This document shows, in pieces, positions 1 through 6,620 of a stretch of 9,224 nt of DNA (within the stretch, counting starts at the first letter, position 1; each line of letters starts with the position of its first letter). The stretch is from Lachnoclostridium sp. UBA933 (GTDB taxonomy: Bacteria > Bacillota > Clostridia > Lachnospirales > Lachnospiraceae): contig DBDL01000136.1 of NCBI GenBank assembly GCA_002293545.1, forward strand, positions 41,231 through 50,454, read 5' to 3'. The translations under genes were made by a program, and so were the position numbers. The notes below the pieces were generated by a model, which saw only the letters and a list, made by a program, of their open reading frames with translations, was not told the DNA's origin and did no database searches.

Positions 1-452
1 CTCGGTATCCGGAAATCGAACGAACAGACATGCTCATAGATAATTGTGCGATGCAGTTAGTGAAAGATCCCAAGCAATTTGATGTGATACTGACAGAAAA
101 TATGTTCGGAGATATTTTATCCGATGAGGCGAGTATGATAACCGGTTCGATTGGGATGCTTCCGTCCGCAAGCTTAGGAAGCGGAAGTCTTGGTCTGTAT
201 GAACCGAGCCACGGTTCGGCACCGGATATTGCCGGACAGAATAAAGCCAATCCGATTGCGGCAATACTGTCCGCCTCAATGATGCTTCGTTATTCATTTG
301 ACTTGACAGAAGAAGCGGATGCGGTTATGAATGCCGTAAAAAAGACACTGGAAAACGGCTTTCGGACAGTGGACATTATGTCAAAGGGCGGTGTGCTGAC
401 CGGGACAAAAGAGATGGGGACCCGGATTGCCGAAACAATAAACGGGCAATAA
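1..452 (+). CDS. leuB: 3-isopropylmalate dehydrogenase, C-terminal part (5' truncated by window edge)
   Basis: LeuB oxidatively decarboxylates 3-isopropylmalate to 2-oxoisocaproate with NAD+ in cytoplasmic leucine synthesis. The window enters the gene in frame at base 3, and 149 codons are visible before TAA at 450-452. That is roughly the C-terminal 40% of a protein family usually near 350-360 residues. Diagnostic segments are DNCAMQLV (substrate/dimer region), [14 protein letters not shown] with the metal-binding aspartates, GMLPSASLG, and [18 protein letters not shown], the cofactor-binding loop of the isocitrate/isopropylmalate dehydrogenase family. The LeuB-style [12 protein letters not shown] and the SASLG segment favour LeuB over isocitrate or tartrate dehydrogenase. 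I see no intrinsic terminator after the stop, so transcription may read through into the esterase gene. The frame is open to the natural end and shows no sign of damage. Confidence 0.95.
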   Translation, partial: RYPEIERTDMLIDNCAMQLVKDPKQFDVILTENMFGDILSDEASMITGSIGMLPSASLGSGSLGLYEPSHGSAPDIAGQNKANPIAAILSASMMLRYSFDLTEEADAVMNAVKKTLENGFRTVDIMSKGGVLTGTKEMGTRIAETINGQ

Positions 453-472
453 TGTAAGCTATTTTGTGATAT

Positions 473-495
473 TGATTGCATGTACAATGCAATCA
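473..495. repeat. perfect inverted repeat (9-bp arms, 5-bp spacer), operator-like
   Basis: TGATTGCAT at 473-481 is the exact reverse complement of ATGCAATCA at 487-495, with GTACA between them. The arms are AT-rich, and no T-run follows, so this is not an intrinsic terminator for leuB. It covers the -35 hexamer and half of the spacer of the promoter proposed for the esterase gene, which is where a repressor or activator dimer would bind. The regulator is unknown. Confidence 0.6.
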
Positions 496-504
496 TGTTA
501 TACT
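476..504 (+). promoter_or_regulatory. candidate sigma-70 type promoter of the esterase gene
   Basis: TTGCAT at 476-481 and TATACT at 499-504 are separated by 17 bp. The -10 is a good match to TATAAT, while the -35 matches only in its TTG. A start near 511 would give a leader of about 40 nt before the ATG at 553. The weak -35 overlapped by a palindrome fits a regulated promoter, for example one responding to plant-derived sugars, but this is inference. Confidence 0.5.
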
Positions 505-533
505 TAGCAGATAGAGGTTAAAATTTATATGTT

Positions 534-541
534 AAAGGAGG
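534..541 (+). promoter_or_regulatory. ribosome binding site that decides the esterase start
   Basis: AAAGGAGG at 534-541 is a near-perfect Shine-Dalgarno sequence located 11 nt before the ATG at 553 and inside the frame that opens at ATG 529. The 529 start has only the weaker AGAGG at 513-517. The strong site, together with the signal peptide beginning exactly at codon 553, favours 553. Confidence 0.6.
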
Positions 542-552
542 CAAGGGTTTTC

Positions 553-2946
553 ATGAGAAAACTAAGGAGAGCAGTATCAAGTGCTTTAGCCGGAGCTATG
601 GTACTTGGATTGCTTGCAGCGGCAAGTCCGGCTGTAAGCGAAGCGGCGAAGAAGCCAAGCATCAGTCCGAAGAAATTAATCTTGACGGAGGGTGCTTCAA
701 AAAAGGTAAAATTAAAGAATGCGAAAAAAGCCAAAAAAACAAAATGGTCGGCAAAACCAAGCAAGGCAGTCAAACTGTCTAAGAAAAGTAAAACCGGTGT
801 TACGGTAAAAGGGTTAAAAGCGGCGAAAAAGGTAACACTTACTGCCAAGTTTAATCTTGGGAAAAAGAAACGTACCGCAAAATGTACCATTCGTATCAAT
901 GCCAAAAGACCGAAACCAACAACAGCACCAAAACCAACAATAACACCAAAAGCAACAATAACACCGGGATCGGGAAAGACAGCAGATCCGGTCACGGATG
1001 CTCCGAAGGATACACCGACACCGACGGTTGATGGCAATGATCCGACTGAGCCGGATAAAGCGGCGGCTGAGGTTGCCACATTGCATCCGATTATGGAAGA
1101 TTTGCCGGCTCCGGCAGACATTCCCAAAAGCGTGAATCCGCCGGATGTCCTGAAAATGTGGGACGGTACAGCGGTAACAGAAAAAGGACAGTGGGAAGCA
1201 CGCAGACAGGAAATCAAAGCAATCCTTCAGCAGTATATGTATGGGATATGGCGTACCGGAGAGAACATCAGTTATGCGGTAAGCAGCGACAAGAAGCAGC
1301 TAAGAATTAAAGTCAGTGCCAACGGAAAGAGCGGAACCTTTAATGCGGCGGTTGCACTTCCGCAGGGAACGGCTCCGGCAGGAGGATGGCCGGTTATTGT
1401 CGGTGTAGGCGGTGCGGGAGAAGATGCCTATGCATTGGAAAGAGGCTATGCAATCGTCACGGTAAGCCCAGGCAATTTTTCAGGAGATGGACAAGCGAAT
1501 GCGGGTGCGGCTTCCCGTGTAGGAATCTTCTACAACTTATATCCGTACGATACAAATGACTGGAAAACCCAGACCGGTAACATTATGGCATGGGCATGGG
1601 GCGCCAGCAAGGTTATGGACGCTTTCGTTCTCGGTGCGGATGAAGCATTAAATATCAATACGGACATATCCATTGTAACAGGAACATCAAGATATGGAAA
1701 GGCTGCCGCATGTGCAGGGGCATTTGACGAACGCTTCACAGTCAGTATGCCGGTTTCTTCGGGATACGGCGGAATGACAGCCGGACGTTATTCGGGCAAC
1801 GGTATCACTTATAACTTACTGCCGGATTTTGCAAACGATCCGAATAAAGGTTCTTATAACTTAGGTGCGTATACGTATACGGATGGAAATGAACCATATG
1901 GAAATTTGACAGGGGGATGGTTTAATGATAACTATGGCAAATTCGGCAGTTATCAATCACTTCCGCTTGACGCCCATTATATATCCGCACTCAGTGCCTC
2001 AGAGGGAAGATTTGTATTTATGGATATGTGTGTAGCGAACTGGGATGGATGGAGTTCTCCTGCGGGAATGTGGTATAATTATGAAAATGCAAAACCTGCA
2101 TTTGAAATGGCAGGATTAGAGGATAATTTTGCGATACATTATCATTTTGACAGACATGGTATTGAAAAAGAAGATTACATTAAACTGTTTGCATGGCTTG
2201 ATTATCGTCTGAAAGAAATTCCAATCGACACAAGTAAGTTCCCGGCACCATGGAATGAAATTTATAAGGATTGGACACCGGAAGACTTGAAAACTTGTGT
2301 ATACGCAAGTGAAGCAAACCAAGCAGCTTATGAGGAAGGAAAGCCGAAAGACCCTGCTTTGATGACGCCGAACCCGGCTGATCCGGTAGAGGATGTTGAA
2401 ATTGAAGTGGGCGGTAAAATGCAAAAGGTTACAGTAAGCAGAAGCGCTCTGAGTGACGGCGGTGTATTCCCGCTTACCGGTGAGGATGCAGGAAAGGGAT
2501 TTGAGTTCAAACCGGGCTTTGCATCAACCTACGGCACATCATATGCCAAATTTACGGTCACGTTACCGAAAGGCTGGACTTTAGCTGATTACACTAAGAT
2601 ATCCTTTGATATTTGCAGCATATCGGGATCGCTTTACGGAAAAGGAACCGGTATATTTGGTGCACAGGTACCTCCGGGATTACCGGATACAATATCATAT
2701 AACTATAATGCAGAGAATCCGGGTAACCTTGTTGACAAGCAATTCTTCGACGGCGGCAATAATAACACCGGAGAATTGAACGGCACTTATAAAAGCCACA
2801 CATGGAATATTGATAAAACAAAAGCGGATCCTTATACGGGTAAAATTGAATTGTGTATCTATCTTCAGATTGAACCGGATGAAACCAACAAAACCGGTGT
2901 AAGAATCAGGAATTTTAAAATTCTTGAGGGGGAAGATGACAAATAA
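553..2946 (+). CDS. secreted CE15-family (glucuronoyl esterase-like) multidomain protein
   Basis: This is a predicted extracellular carbohydrate esterase of 797 residues counted from ATG 553; an in-frame ATG at 529 would add 8. Residues 1-32 form a classical signal peptide: MRKLRR, a hydrophobic core around AGAMVLGLLAAA, and cleavage near SEAA. Residues 33-122 are a compact beta-like module with 30 lysines in 90 residues, resembling bacterial Ig-like (Big) domains. Residues 120-185 are a Thr/Pro linker. Residues about 193-570 match CE15: the AWAWGASKVMD segment, the nucleophile elbow GTSRYGK with Ser379, AGAFDERF, and the catalytic His535 in DRHGIEKEDY. CE15 enzymes cleave ester bonds between glucuronate on xylan and lignin alcohols. 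The position normally holding the triad Glu is Ser (PVSSGYGG); Asp498 in NWDGW may substitute. Residues about 610-797 are beta-rich, possibly a carbohydrate-binding module of unassigned family. No LPXTG, dockerin or SLH anchor is visible. A terminator follows, so the gene is probably monocistronic. Confidence 0.85.
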   Translation: MRKLRRAVSSALAGAMVLGLLAAASPAVSEAAKKPSISPKKLILTEGASKKVKLKNAKKAKKTKWSAKPSKAVKLSKKSKTGVTVKGLKAAKKVTLTAKFNLGKKKRTAKCTIRINAKRPKPTTAPKPTITPKATITPGSGKTADPVTDAPKDTPTPTVDGNDPTEPDKAAAEVATLHPIMEDLPAPADIPKSVNPPDVLKMWDGTAVTEKGQWEARRQEIKAILQQYMYGIWRTGENISYAVSSDKKQLRIKVSANGKSGTFNAAVALPQGTAPAGGWPVIVGVGGAGEDAYALERGYAIVTVSPGNFSGDGQANAGAASRVGIFYNLYPYDTNDWKTQTGNIMAWAWGASKVMDAFVLGADEALNINTDISIVTGTSRYGKAAACAGAFDERFTVSMPVSSGYGGMTAGRYSGNGITYNLLPDFANDPNKGSYNLGAYTYTDGNEPYGNLTGGWFNDNYGKFGSYQSLPLDAHYISALSASEGRFVFMDMCVANWDGWSSPAGMWYNYENAKPAFEMAGLEDNFAIHYHFDRHGIEKEDYIKLFAWLDYRLKEIPIDTSKFPAPWNEIYKDWTPEDLKTCVYASEANQAAYEEGKPKDPALMTPNPADPVEDVEIEVGGKMQKVTVSRSALSDGGVFPLTGEDAGKGFEFKPGFASTYGTSYAKFTVTLPKGWTLADYTKISFDICSISGSLYGKGTGIFGAQVPPGLPDTISYNYNAENPGNLVDKQFFDGGNNNTGELNGTYKSHTWNIDKTKADPYTGKIELCIYLQIEPDETNKTGVRIRNFKILEGEDDK
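910..963 (+). repeat. three in-frame 18-bp tandem repeats encoding the Pro/Thr linker
   Basis: Units at 910-927, 928-945 and 946-963 encode PKPTTA, PKPTIT and PKATIT. The second and third differ at one base in 18, and the first and second at three. The near-identity at the nucleotide level implies recent tandem duplication by slippage. Such Pro/Thr spacers separate a surface-binding module from a catalytic module, and their length can vary between strains. Confidence 0.8.
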
Positions 2947-2970
2947 TCGAATCATCTTATGATTTTGGGA

Positions 2971-3005
2971 AAGCGGGTACCGGCTGTCGGCTGCCCGTTT
3001 TTCTT
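2971..3005 (+). terminator. intrinsic terminator of the esterase gene
   Basis: CGGGTA+CCG at 2974-2982 pairs with CGG+C+TGCCCG at 2988-2997, giving nine base pairs with one U.G wobble and one bulged C around a GCTGT loop. Flanking AAG can extend the stem into the T-run. TTTTTCTT follows at 2998-3005. The stem begins 27 bp after the esterase stop codon. Confidence 0.8.
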
Positions 3006-3037
3006 ATGCAGGCAGAAAAATCTTATGAACTTTATGC

Positions 3038-3066
3038 TTGCCTGCCGGCGCATTCTATGCTAAAAT
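3038..3066 (+). promoter_or_regulatory. candidate extended -10 promoter of the ilvD-ilvB-thrC-hisA operon
   Basis: TTGCCT at 3038-3043 and TAAAAT at 3061-3066 are spaced 17 bp, with TG at 3058-3059 giving an extended -10 (TGCTAAAAT). Transcription would start near 3073, leaving a leader of about 205 nt before ilvD. The -35 lies in the right arm of a 7-bp inverted repeat (GCAGGCA 3008-3014 with TGCCTGC 3039-3045), which could be an operator or chance. Confidence 0.55.
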
Positions 3067-3110
3067 TCATAGTAATTCGTTCATAAACGAGTATAAGAAA
3101 ACCATACGTA

Positions 3111-3251
3111 CTATAGGAAACGACATAAAAAACTGTCATTTTCTATAGCCCCTCCGGGGGATGCGCACGATTTCGTTAGGAAATCAGCGTGTTTTACACG
3201 CACGAAATCGGCACATACAACGCAGGAATACAAAGAATTCCTGCGTTGTAT
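3111..3251 (+). promoter_or_regulatory. structured 5' leader of the ilvD operon (no recognised riboswitch or T-box)
   Basis: Most of this stretch folds into consecutive hairpins. P1 (3111-3148) pairs CTATAGGAAA with TTTTCTATAG (one wobble), then GACA with TGTC across one mismatch. A small GC hairpin, CCCC-TCC-GGGG, sits at 3149-3159. CGATTTCG at 3168-3175 pairs either with CGAAATCG at 3203-3210, enclosing the hairpin GCGTGT-TTT-ACACGC (3187-3201), or its core GATTTC (3169-3174) pairs with nearby GAAATC (3180-3185); the two states exclude each other. P4 (3215-3251) is a perfect 15-bp stem. No T-box antiterminator motif (GGGTGGNACCGCG-like), no run of Leu/Ile/Val codons and no U-tract is present. 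The mechanism is therefore unknown; translational control, RNA stability or a dispersed repeat element are options. Confidence 0.55.
3215..3251. repeat. perfect 15-bp inverted repeat just upstream of the ilvD ribosome binding site
   Basis: ATACAACGCAGGAAT (3215-3229) is the exact reverse complement of ATTCCTGCGTTGTAT (3237-3251), with the loop ACAAAGA. It ends 18 nt before the GAGG of ilvD. An A-rich run rather than a T-run follows, so it is not a normal terminator. It is the longest perfect dyad I found in the window. Confidence 0.85.
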
Positions 3252-3279
3252 ATAAATACAAACAGGAATGAGGATTAAT

Positions 3280-4956
3280 ATGAAGAGTGATTCTGTAAAA
3301 AGCGGTATGCAGCAGGCACCGCACCGTTCATTATTTCATGCCCTTGGTTTTACGGAAGAAGAAATGCGCCGTCCGCTGATTGGCATTGTCAGTTCTTATA
3401 ATGAAATCGTACCGGGGCATATGAATCTGGATAAAATCGCAGAGGCGGTCAAAACGGGCGTTTCGATGGCAGGGGGAACACCGGTTGTATTTCCGGCGAT
3501 TGCCGTTTGTGACGGGATTGCCATGGGGCATATCGGCATGAAGTATTCCCTGGCAACGAGGGACTTGATTGCGGACTCAACGGAATGCATGGCGATTGCC
3601 CATGCGTTTGACGCACTCGTTATGATTCCGAACTGCGATAAAAACGTACCGGGACTTTTGATGGCGGCGGCACGGGTCAACATACCGGCAATCTTCGTAA
3701 GCGGAGGACCGATGCTTGCCGGGAAGGCAGACGGTAAGAGGACAAGTCTTTCCAGTATGTTTGAAGCGGTAGGAGCTTATGCCGCTGGTAAAAAAACGGA
3801 GGAACAGGTGAAGGAATATGAGCGGAAGGCATGTCCGACATGCGGCTCCTGTTCCGGGATGTATACCGCAAACAGCATGAATTGTCTGACCGAGGCACTC
3901 GGAATGGGCTTGGGCGGCAACGGTACGGTACCCGCCGTTTATTCGGAACGCATCCGCCTTGCCAAACAGGCAGGAAGCAAAATAATGGAACTGCTTGACA
4001 AAAATATATGTCCGCGGGATATCATGACCGAAGCGGCATTTCACAATGCATTGGCTGTAGACATGGCACTTGGCTGTTCTACAAATTCGATGCTTCATCT
4101 GCCGGCAATCGCAAACGAGGCAGGAGTTCGTCTGAGTACGGAAACCGCCAATGAAATCAGTGCGAAAACACCGAACCTGTGTCATCTGGCACCGGCGGGA
4201 CCGGCATATATGGAAGATTTAAACGGGGCAGGCGGCGTTTATGCCGTAATGAAAGAATTGACAAAGAAAGACCTCTTAAATACGGAACTGATCACATGTA
4301 CGGGAAAAACGCTTGGGGAAAACATAGCGGATGCCGAAAACAAAAACCCCGATGTGATCCGTCCGGCGGAAAGTCCGTACAGTGAAACGGGCGGGATTGC
4401 CGTATTACGCGGAAATCTGGCACCGGATACCTGTGTCGTAAAACGCTCGGCTGTCGTGGAGGAAATGATGGAACACACCGGTCCGGCAAGGGTTTTCGAC
4501 AGTGAAGAAGACGCGGTTCAGGCGATTACCTCCGGCAGGATACAGGCGGGCGACGTGGTTGTCATCCGGTATGAGGGACCTGTAGGCGGTCCGGGTATGA
4601 GGGAAATGCTGAATCCGACTTCGGCAATTGCCGGTATGGGTCTTGGCTCCTGTGTCGCACTGATAACGGACGGACGTTTTTCGGGGGCTTCCAGAGGAGC
4701 TTCCATCGGACATGTATGTCCCGAAGCGGCAGTCGGCGGCAACATTGCGCTTGTCAGGGAAGGGGACAGGATTCATATCAACATACCGGAAAACACGATT
4801 GATTTTGCCGTTTCCGACGAAGAACTGGAAAAACGCAGGGCAGAGTGGAAACCGAGAGAGCCGAAAGTAAAAACCGGTTACTTATCAAGATATGCGCATA
4901 TGGTTTCGGCGGCAAATAAAGGAGCGATTTTAGACGGAGGTGCATCATGCAGTTGA
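3280..4956 (+). CDS. ilvD: dihydroxyacid dehydratase
   Basis: IlvD dehydrates 2,3-dihydroxy-isovalerate and 2,3-dihydroxy-3-methylvalerate to the 2-keto acids that become valine/leucine and isoleucine. At 558 residues it is full length for the IlvD/Edd family. I chose ATG 3280 because GAGG (3270-3273) lies 6 nt upstream; an in-frame ATG at 3268 has its AGGA directly abutting. Family landmarks are VCDGIAMGH (about 76-84), PNCDKNVPG with Cys119, [18 protein letters not shown] (185-202) with candidate Fe-S cysteines, [13 protein letters not shown], and [19 protein letters not shown] near the C-terminus. The segment VPGHMNL has Gly where [2Fe-2S] members of the family have Cys (PCN-type). E. coli IlvD also has PGH, so an oxygen-labile [4Fe-4S] cluster is likely, consistent with an anaerobe. 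It is the first gene of the operon, follows a long structured leader and overlaps ilvB by 10 bp. Confidence 0.97.
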   Translation: MKSDSVKSGMQQAPHRSLFHALGFTEEEMRRPLIGIVSSYNEIVPGHMNLDKIAEAVKTGVSMAGGTPVVFPAIAVCDGIAMGHIGMKYSLATRDLIADSTECMAIAHAFDALVMIPNCDKNVPGLLMAAARVNIPAIFVSGGPMLAGKADGKRTSLSSMFEAVGAYAAGKKTEEQVKEYERKACPTCGSCSGMYTANSMNCLTEALGMGLGGNGTVPAVYSERIRLAKQAGSKIMELLDKNICPRDIMTEAAFHNALAVDMALGCSTNSMLHLPAIANEAGVRLSTETANEISAKTPNLCHLAPAGPAYMEDLNGAGGVYAVMKELTKKDLLNTELITCTGKTLGENIADAENKNPDVIRPAESPYSETGGIAVLRGNLAPDTCVVKRSAVVEEMMEHTGPARVFDSEEDAVQAITSGRIQAGDVVVIRYEGPVGGPGMREMLNPTSAIAGMGLGSCVALITDGRFSGASRGASIGHVCPEAAVGGNIALVREGDRIHINIPENTIDFAVSDEELEKRRAEWKPREPKVKTGYLSRYAHMVSAANKGAILDGGASCS

Positions 4957-6620
4957 CAGGGGCTCAGATTATTATGGAATGTCTGTTGGAACAAGGTGTT
5001 GATACCGTATTCGGTTATCCCGGCGGGAAAATACTGAATGTATACGACGCCTTGTATCAATATAAAGATCAAATAAAGCATATATTAACTTCACACGAGC
5101 AAGGGGCTTCCCATGCGGCGGACGGATATGCGAGGGTTACGGGAAAGGTCGGAGTATGCATGGCGACGAGCGGTCCGGGTGCGACAAACTTAGTAACCGG
5201 CATCGCAACCGCTTATCTGGATTCGGTGCCGATGGTGGCGATTACCTGTAACGTACCGGTTCCGTTATTGGGGAAAGACAGTTTTCAGGAGGTGGACATC
5301 GCCGGGATCACGATGCCGGTTACGAAACATAATTTCATTGTAAAAGATGTAAGTAAGCTGGCGGATACGATACGCCGCGCCTTTCGGATTGCCGGAACCG
5401 GCAGACCGGGTCCGGTTCTGATTGATATTCCCAACAATGTAACGGAGGCGCACTGTCCGTTTGCCCCGGAGAAACCGGAAAAGACGGAACGTATCACGGA
5501 TACAATTGATGATAAAACGGTGGAATGCGCGATAAAAGAGATACGTGCGGCAAAGAAACCGGTTATTTTTATCGGCGGCGGCGTCATTATATCGGAAGCG
5601 GGCAAGGAGCTTGAAGAATTTGTCCGGAAGACGGACGCTCCGGTTGCGGATACCCTTATGGCAAAGGGAGCTTATGACGGAACCAAAGAAAACTATATCG
5701 GAATGCTCGGTATGCACGGGACAAAAACCGCCAATCTGTCCGTGGCGGAATGTGACTTGCTGATTGCGATCGGCGTTCGTTTCTCCGACCGGGTAACCGG
5801 CAATGCCAAACGGTTTGCCCATCGTTCCCGGATTATACATGTGGATATCGACGCGGCGGAGGTAAACAAAAACATTCCGGTGGACTGCAGTATTGTCGGT
5901 GATTGCAGGGAAGTATTAAAAAGAATCAATCAGGGATTGGAAAACCAATACCATAAAGAATGGATGGATAAAGTAATGGCGCGCAAACAGGCGAATCCGC
6001 TCAAATACCGGACGGATATACTGACCGGTCCGTATATTATGGAACGTCTGTATGAGCTTACGAAAGGCGATGCGGTGATTACAACCGATGTCGGGCAGCA
6101 TCAGATGTGGGCGTCACAGTTTTATCAGTACAAGTATCCGAAAAGCTTTATTACCTCCGGCGGTATGGGTACGATGGGCTATGGCTTGGGTGCATGTATC
6201 GGTGCCAAAATCGGGAAACCTGAAAAAACCGTAATCAACATTGCCGGGGACGGCTGTTTCCGTATGAATATGAACGAACTGGCAACCGCTACCCGTTATG
6301 ACATACCGATTATCCAGATTGTATTCAATAACCATGTACTGGGTATGGTCAGACAGTGGCAGACATTGTTTTTTGAAAAACGTTATTCGCATACCGTACT
6401 GGAGGATAAGGTTGATTTCGTCAAAGTAGCAGAGGGACTCGGAGCCAAAGCGTTCCGTATGACAAAAACAGAAGAAACAGATGATATCTTAAAGCAAGCA
6501 ATCCGTTTAAACGAACCGGTTCTGATTGATTGTATTATCCATAATGACGAAAAAGTCTGGCCGATGGTTGCGCCGGGTGCGGCAATCGAGGAAGTATTTT
6601 CAGAGGAGGATTTAGTGTGA
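4947..6620 (+). CDS. ilvB: acetolactate (acetohydroxyacid) synthase large subunit, biosynthetic type
   Basis: This ThDP enzyme condenses pyruvate with pyruvate or 2-oxobutyrate, the first common step of branched-chain amino acid synthesis. It has 557 residues, normal for a catalytic subunit. The N-terminal ThDP domain carries the catalytic Glu51 in [15 protein letters not shown] and SGPGATN (75-81). [13 protein letters not shown] (110-122) is a typical AHAS segment. The central FAD-binding-like domain follows. The C-terminal ThDP motif runs from GDG (435-437) to NN (461-462), followed by [13 protein letters not shown] (464-476), a signature of biosynthetic AHAS rather than catabolic AlsS or pyruvate oxidase. 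The start has GGAGG at 4936-4940, six nt upstream. The gene overlaps ilvD by 10 bp and thrC by 4 bp, implying translational coupling. No regulatory subunit gene (ilvN/ilvH) is in the window; it would have to be elsewhere. Confidence 0.96.
   Translation: MQLTGAQIIMECLLEQGVDTVFGYPGGKILNVYDALYQYKDQIKHILTSHEQGASHAADGYARVTGKVGVCMATSGPGATNLVTGIATAYLDSVPMVAITCNVPVPLLGKDSFQEVDIAGITMPVTKHNFIVKDVSKLADTIRRAFRIAGTGRPGPVLIDIPNNVTEAHCPFAPEKPEKTERITDTIDDKTVECAIKEIRAAKKPVIFIGGGVIISEAGKELEEFVRKTDAPVADTLMAKGAYDGTKENYIGMLGMHGTKTANLSVAECDLLIAIGVRFSDRVTGNAKRFAHRSRIIHVDIDAAEVNKNIPVDCSIVGDCREVLKRINQGLENQYHKEWMDKVMARKQANPLKYRTDILTGPYIMERLYELTKGDAVITTDVGQHQMWASQFYQYKYPKSFITSGGMGTMGYGLGACIGAKIGKPEKTVINIAGDGCFRMNMNELATATRYDIPIIQIVFNNHVLGMVRQWQTLFFEKRYSHTVLEDKVDFVKVAEGLGAKAFRMTKTEETDDILKQAIRLNEPVLIDCIIHNDEKVWPMVAPGAAIEEVFSEEDLV

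Noticed and set aside
529..552. Upstream in-frame ATG at 529 as the esterase start
   Set aside because: It would bury the strong AAAGGAGG inside the coding sequence and add eight residues before an otherwise perfect signal peptide; ATG 553 is preferred.
525..1217. 230-codon open frame on the minus strand
   Set aside because: It lies entirely opposite the Lys/Thr/Pro-rich part of the esterase gene. Its composition (Phe/Leu/Val/Ala/Gly/Ser runs) is the mirror of that low-complexity coding sequence, and it has no recognisable family.
3008..3020. 13-mer GCAGGCAGAAAAA found both here and at 8948-8960, each between a terminator and a promoter
   Set aside because: In 9.2 kb about one chance 13-mer repeat is roughly expected, and the identity does not extend on either side.
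3008..3045. Inverted repeat GCAGGCA/TGCCTGC as a second terminator after the esterase
   Set aside because: The loop is 24 nt and no T-run follows; the right arm overlaps the proposed -35 of the ilvD promoter.
3161..3271. Open frame of 36 codons (ATG 3161, TGA 3269-3271) in the ilvD leader, ending in ATGA with an in-frame upstream ATG of ilvD
   Set aside because: The G-run abuts the ATG with no spacing for a ribosome binding site. The peptide is Arg/Asn-rich without Leu/Ile/Val runs, and the region is dominated by perfect hairpins. Structured RNA is the better reading, although coupling to the ATG at 3268 cannot be excluded.
3111..3279. T-box leader for ilvD
   Set aside because: No AGGGTGGNACCGCG-like antiterminator element, no specifier loop with its flanking motifs, and no terminator before the gene.
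3577..4185. 202-codon open frame on the minus strand inside ilvD (and a 191-codon one at 5265-5840 inside ilvB)
   Set aside because: Both are antisense to highly conserved enzymes, are rich in Cys/His/Arg in a pattern expected from the complementary strand, and have no family features.
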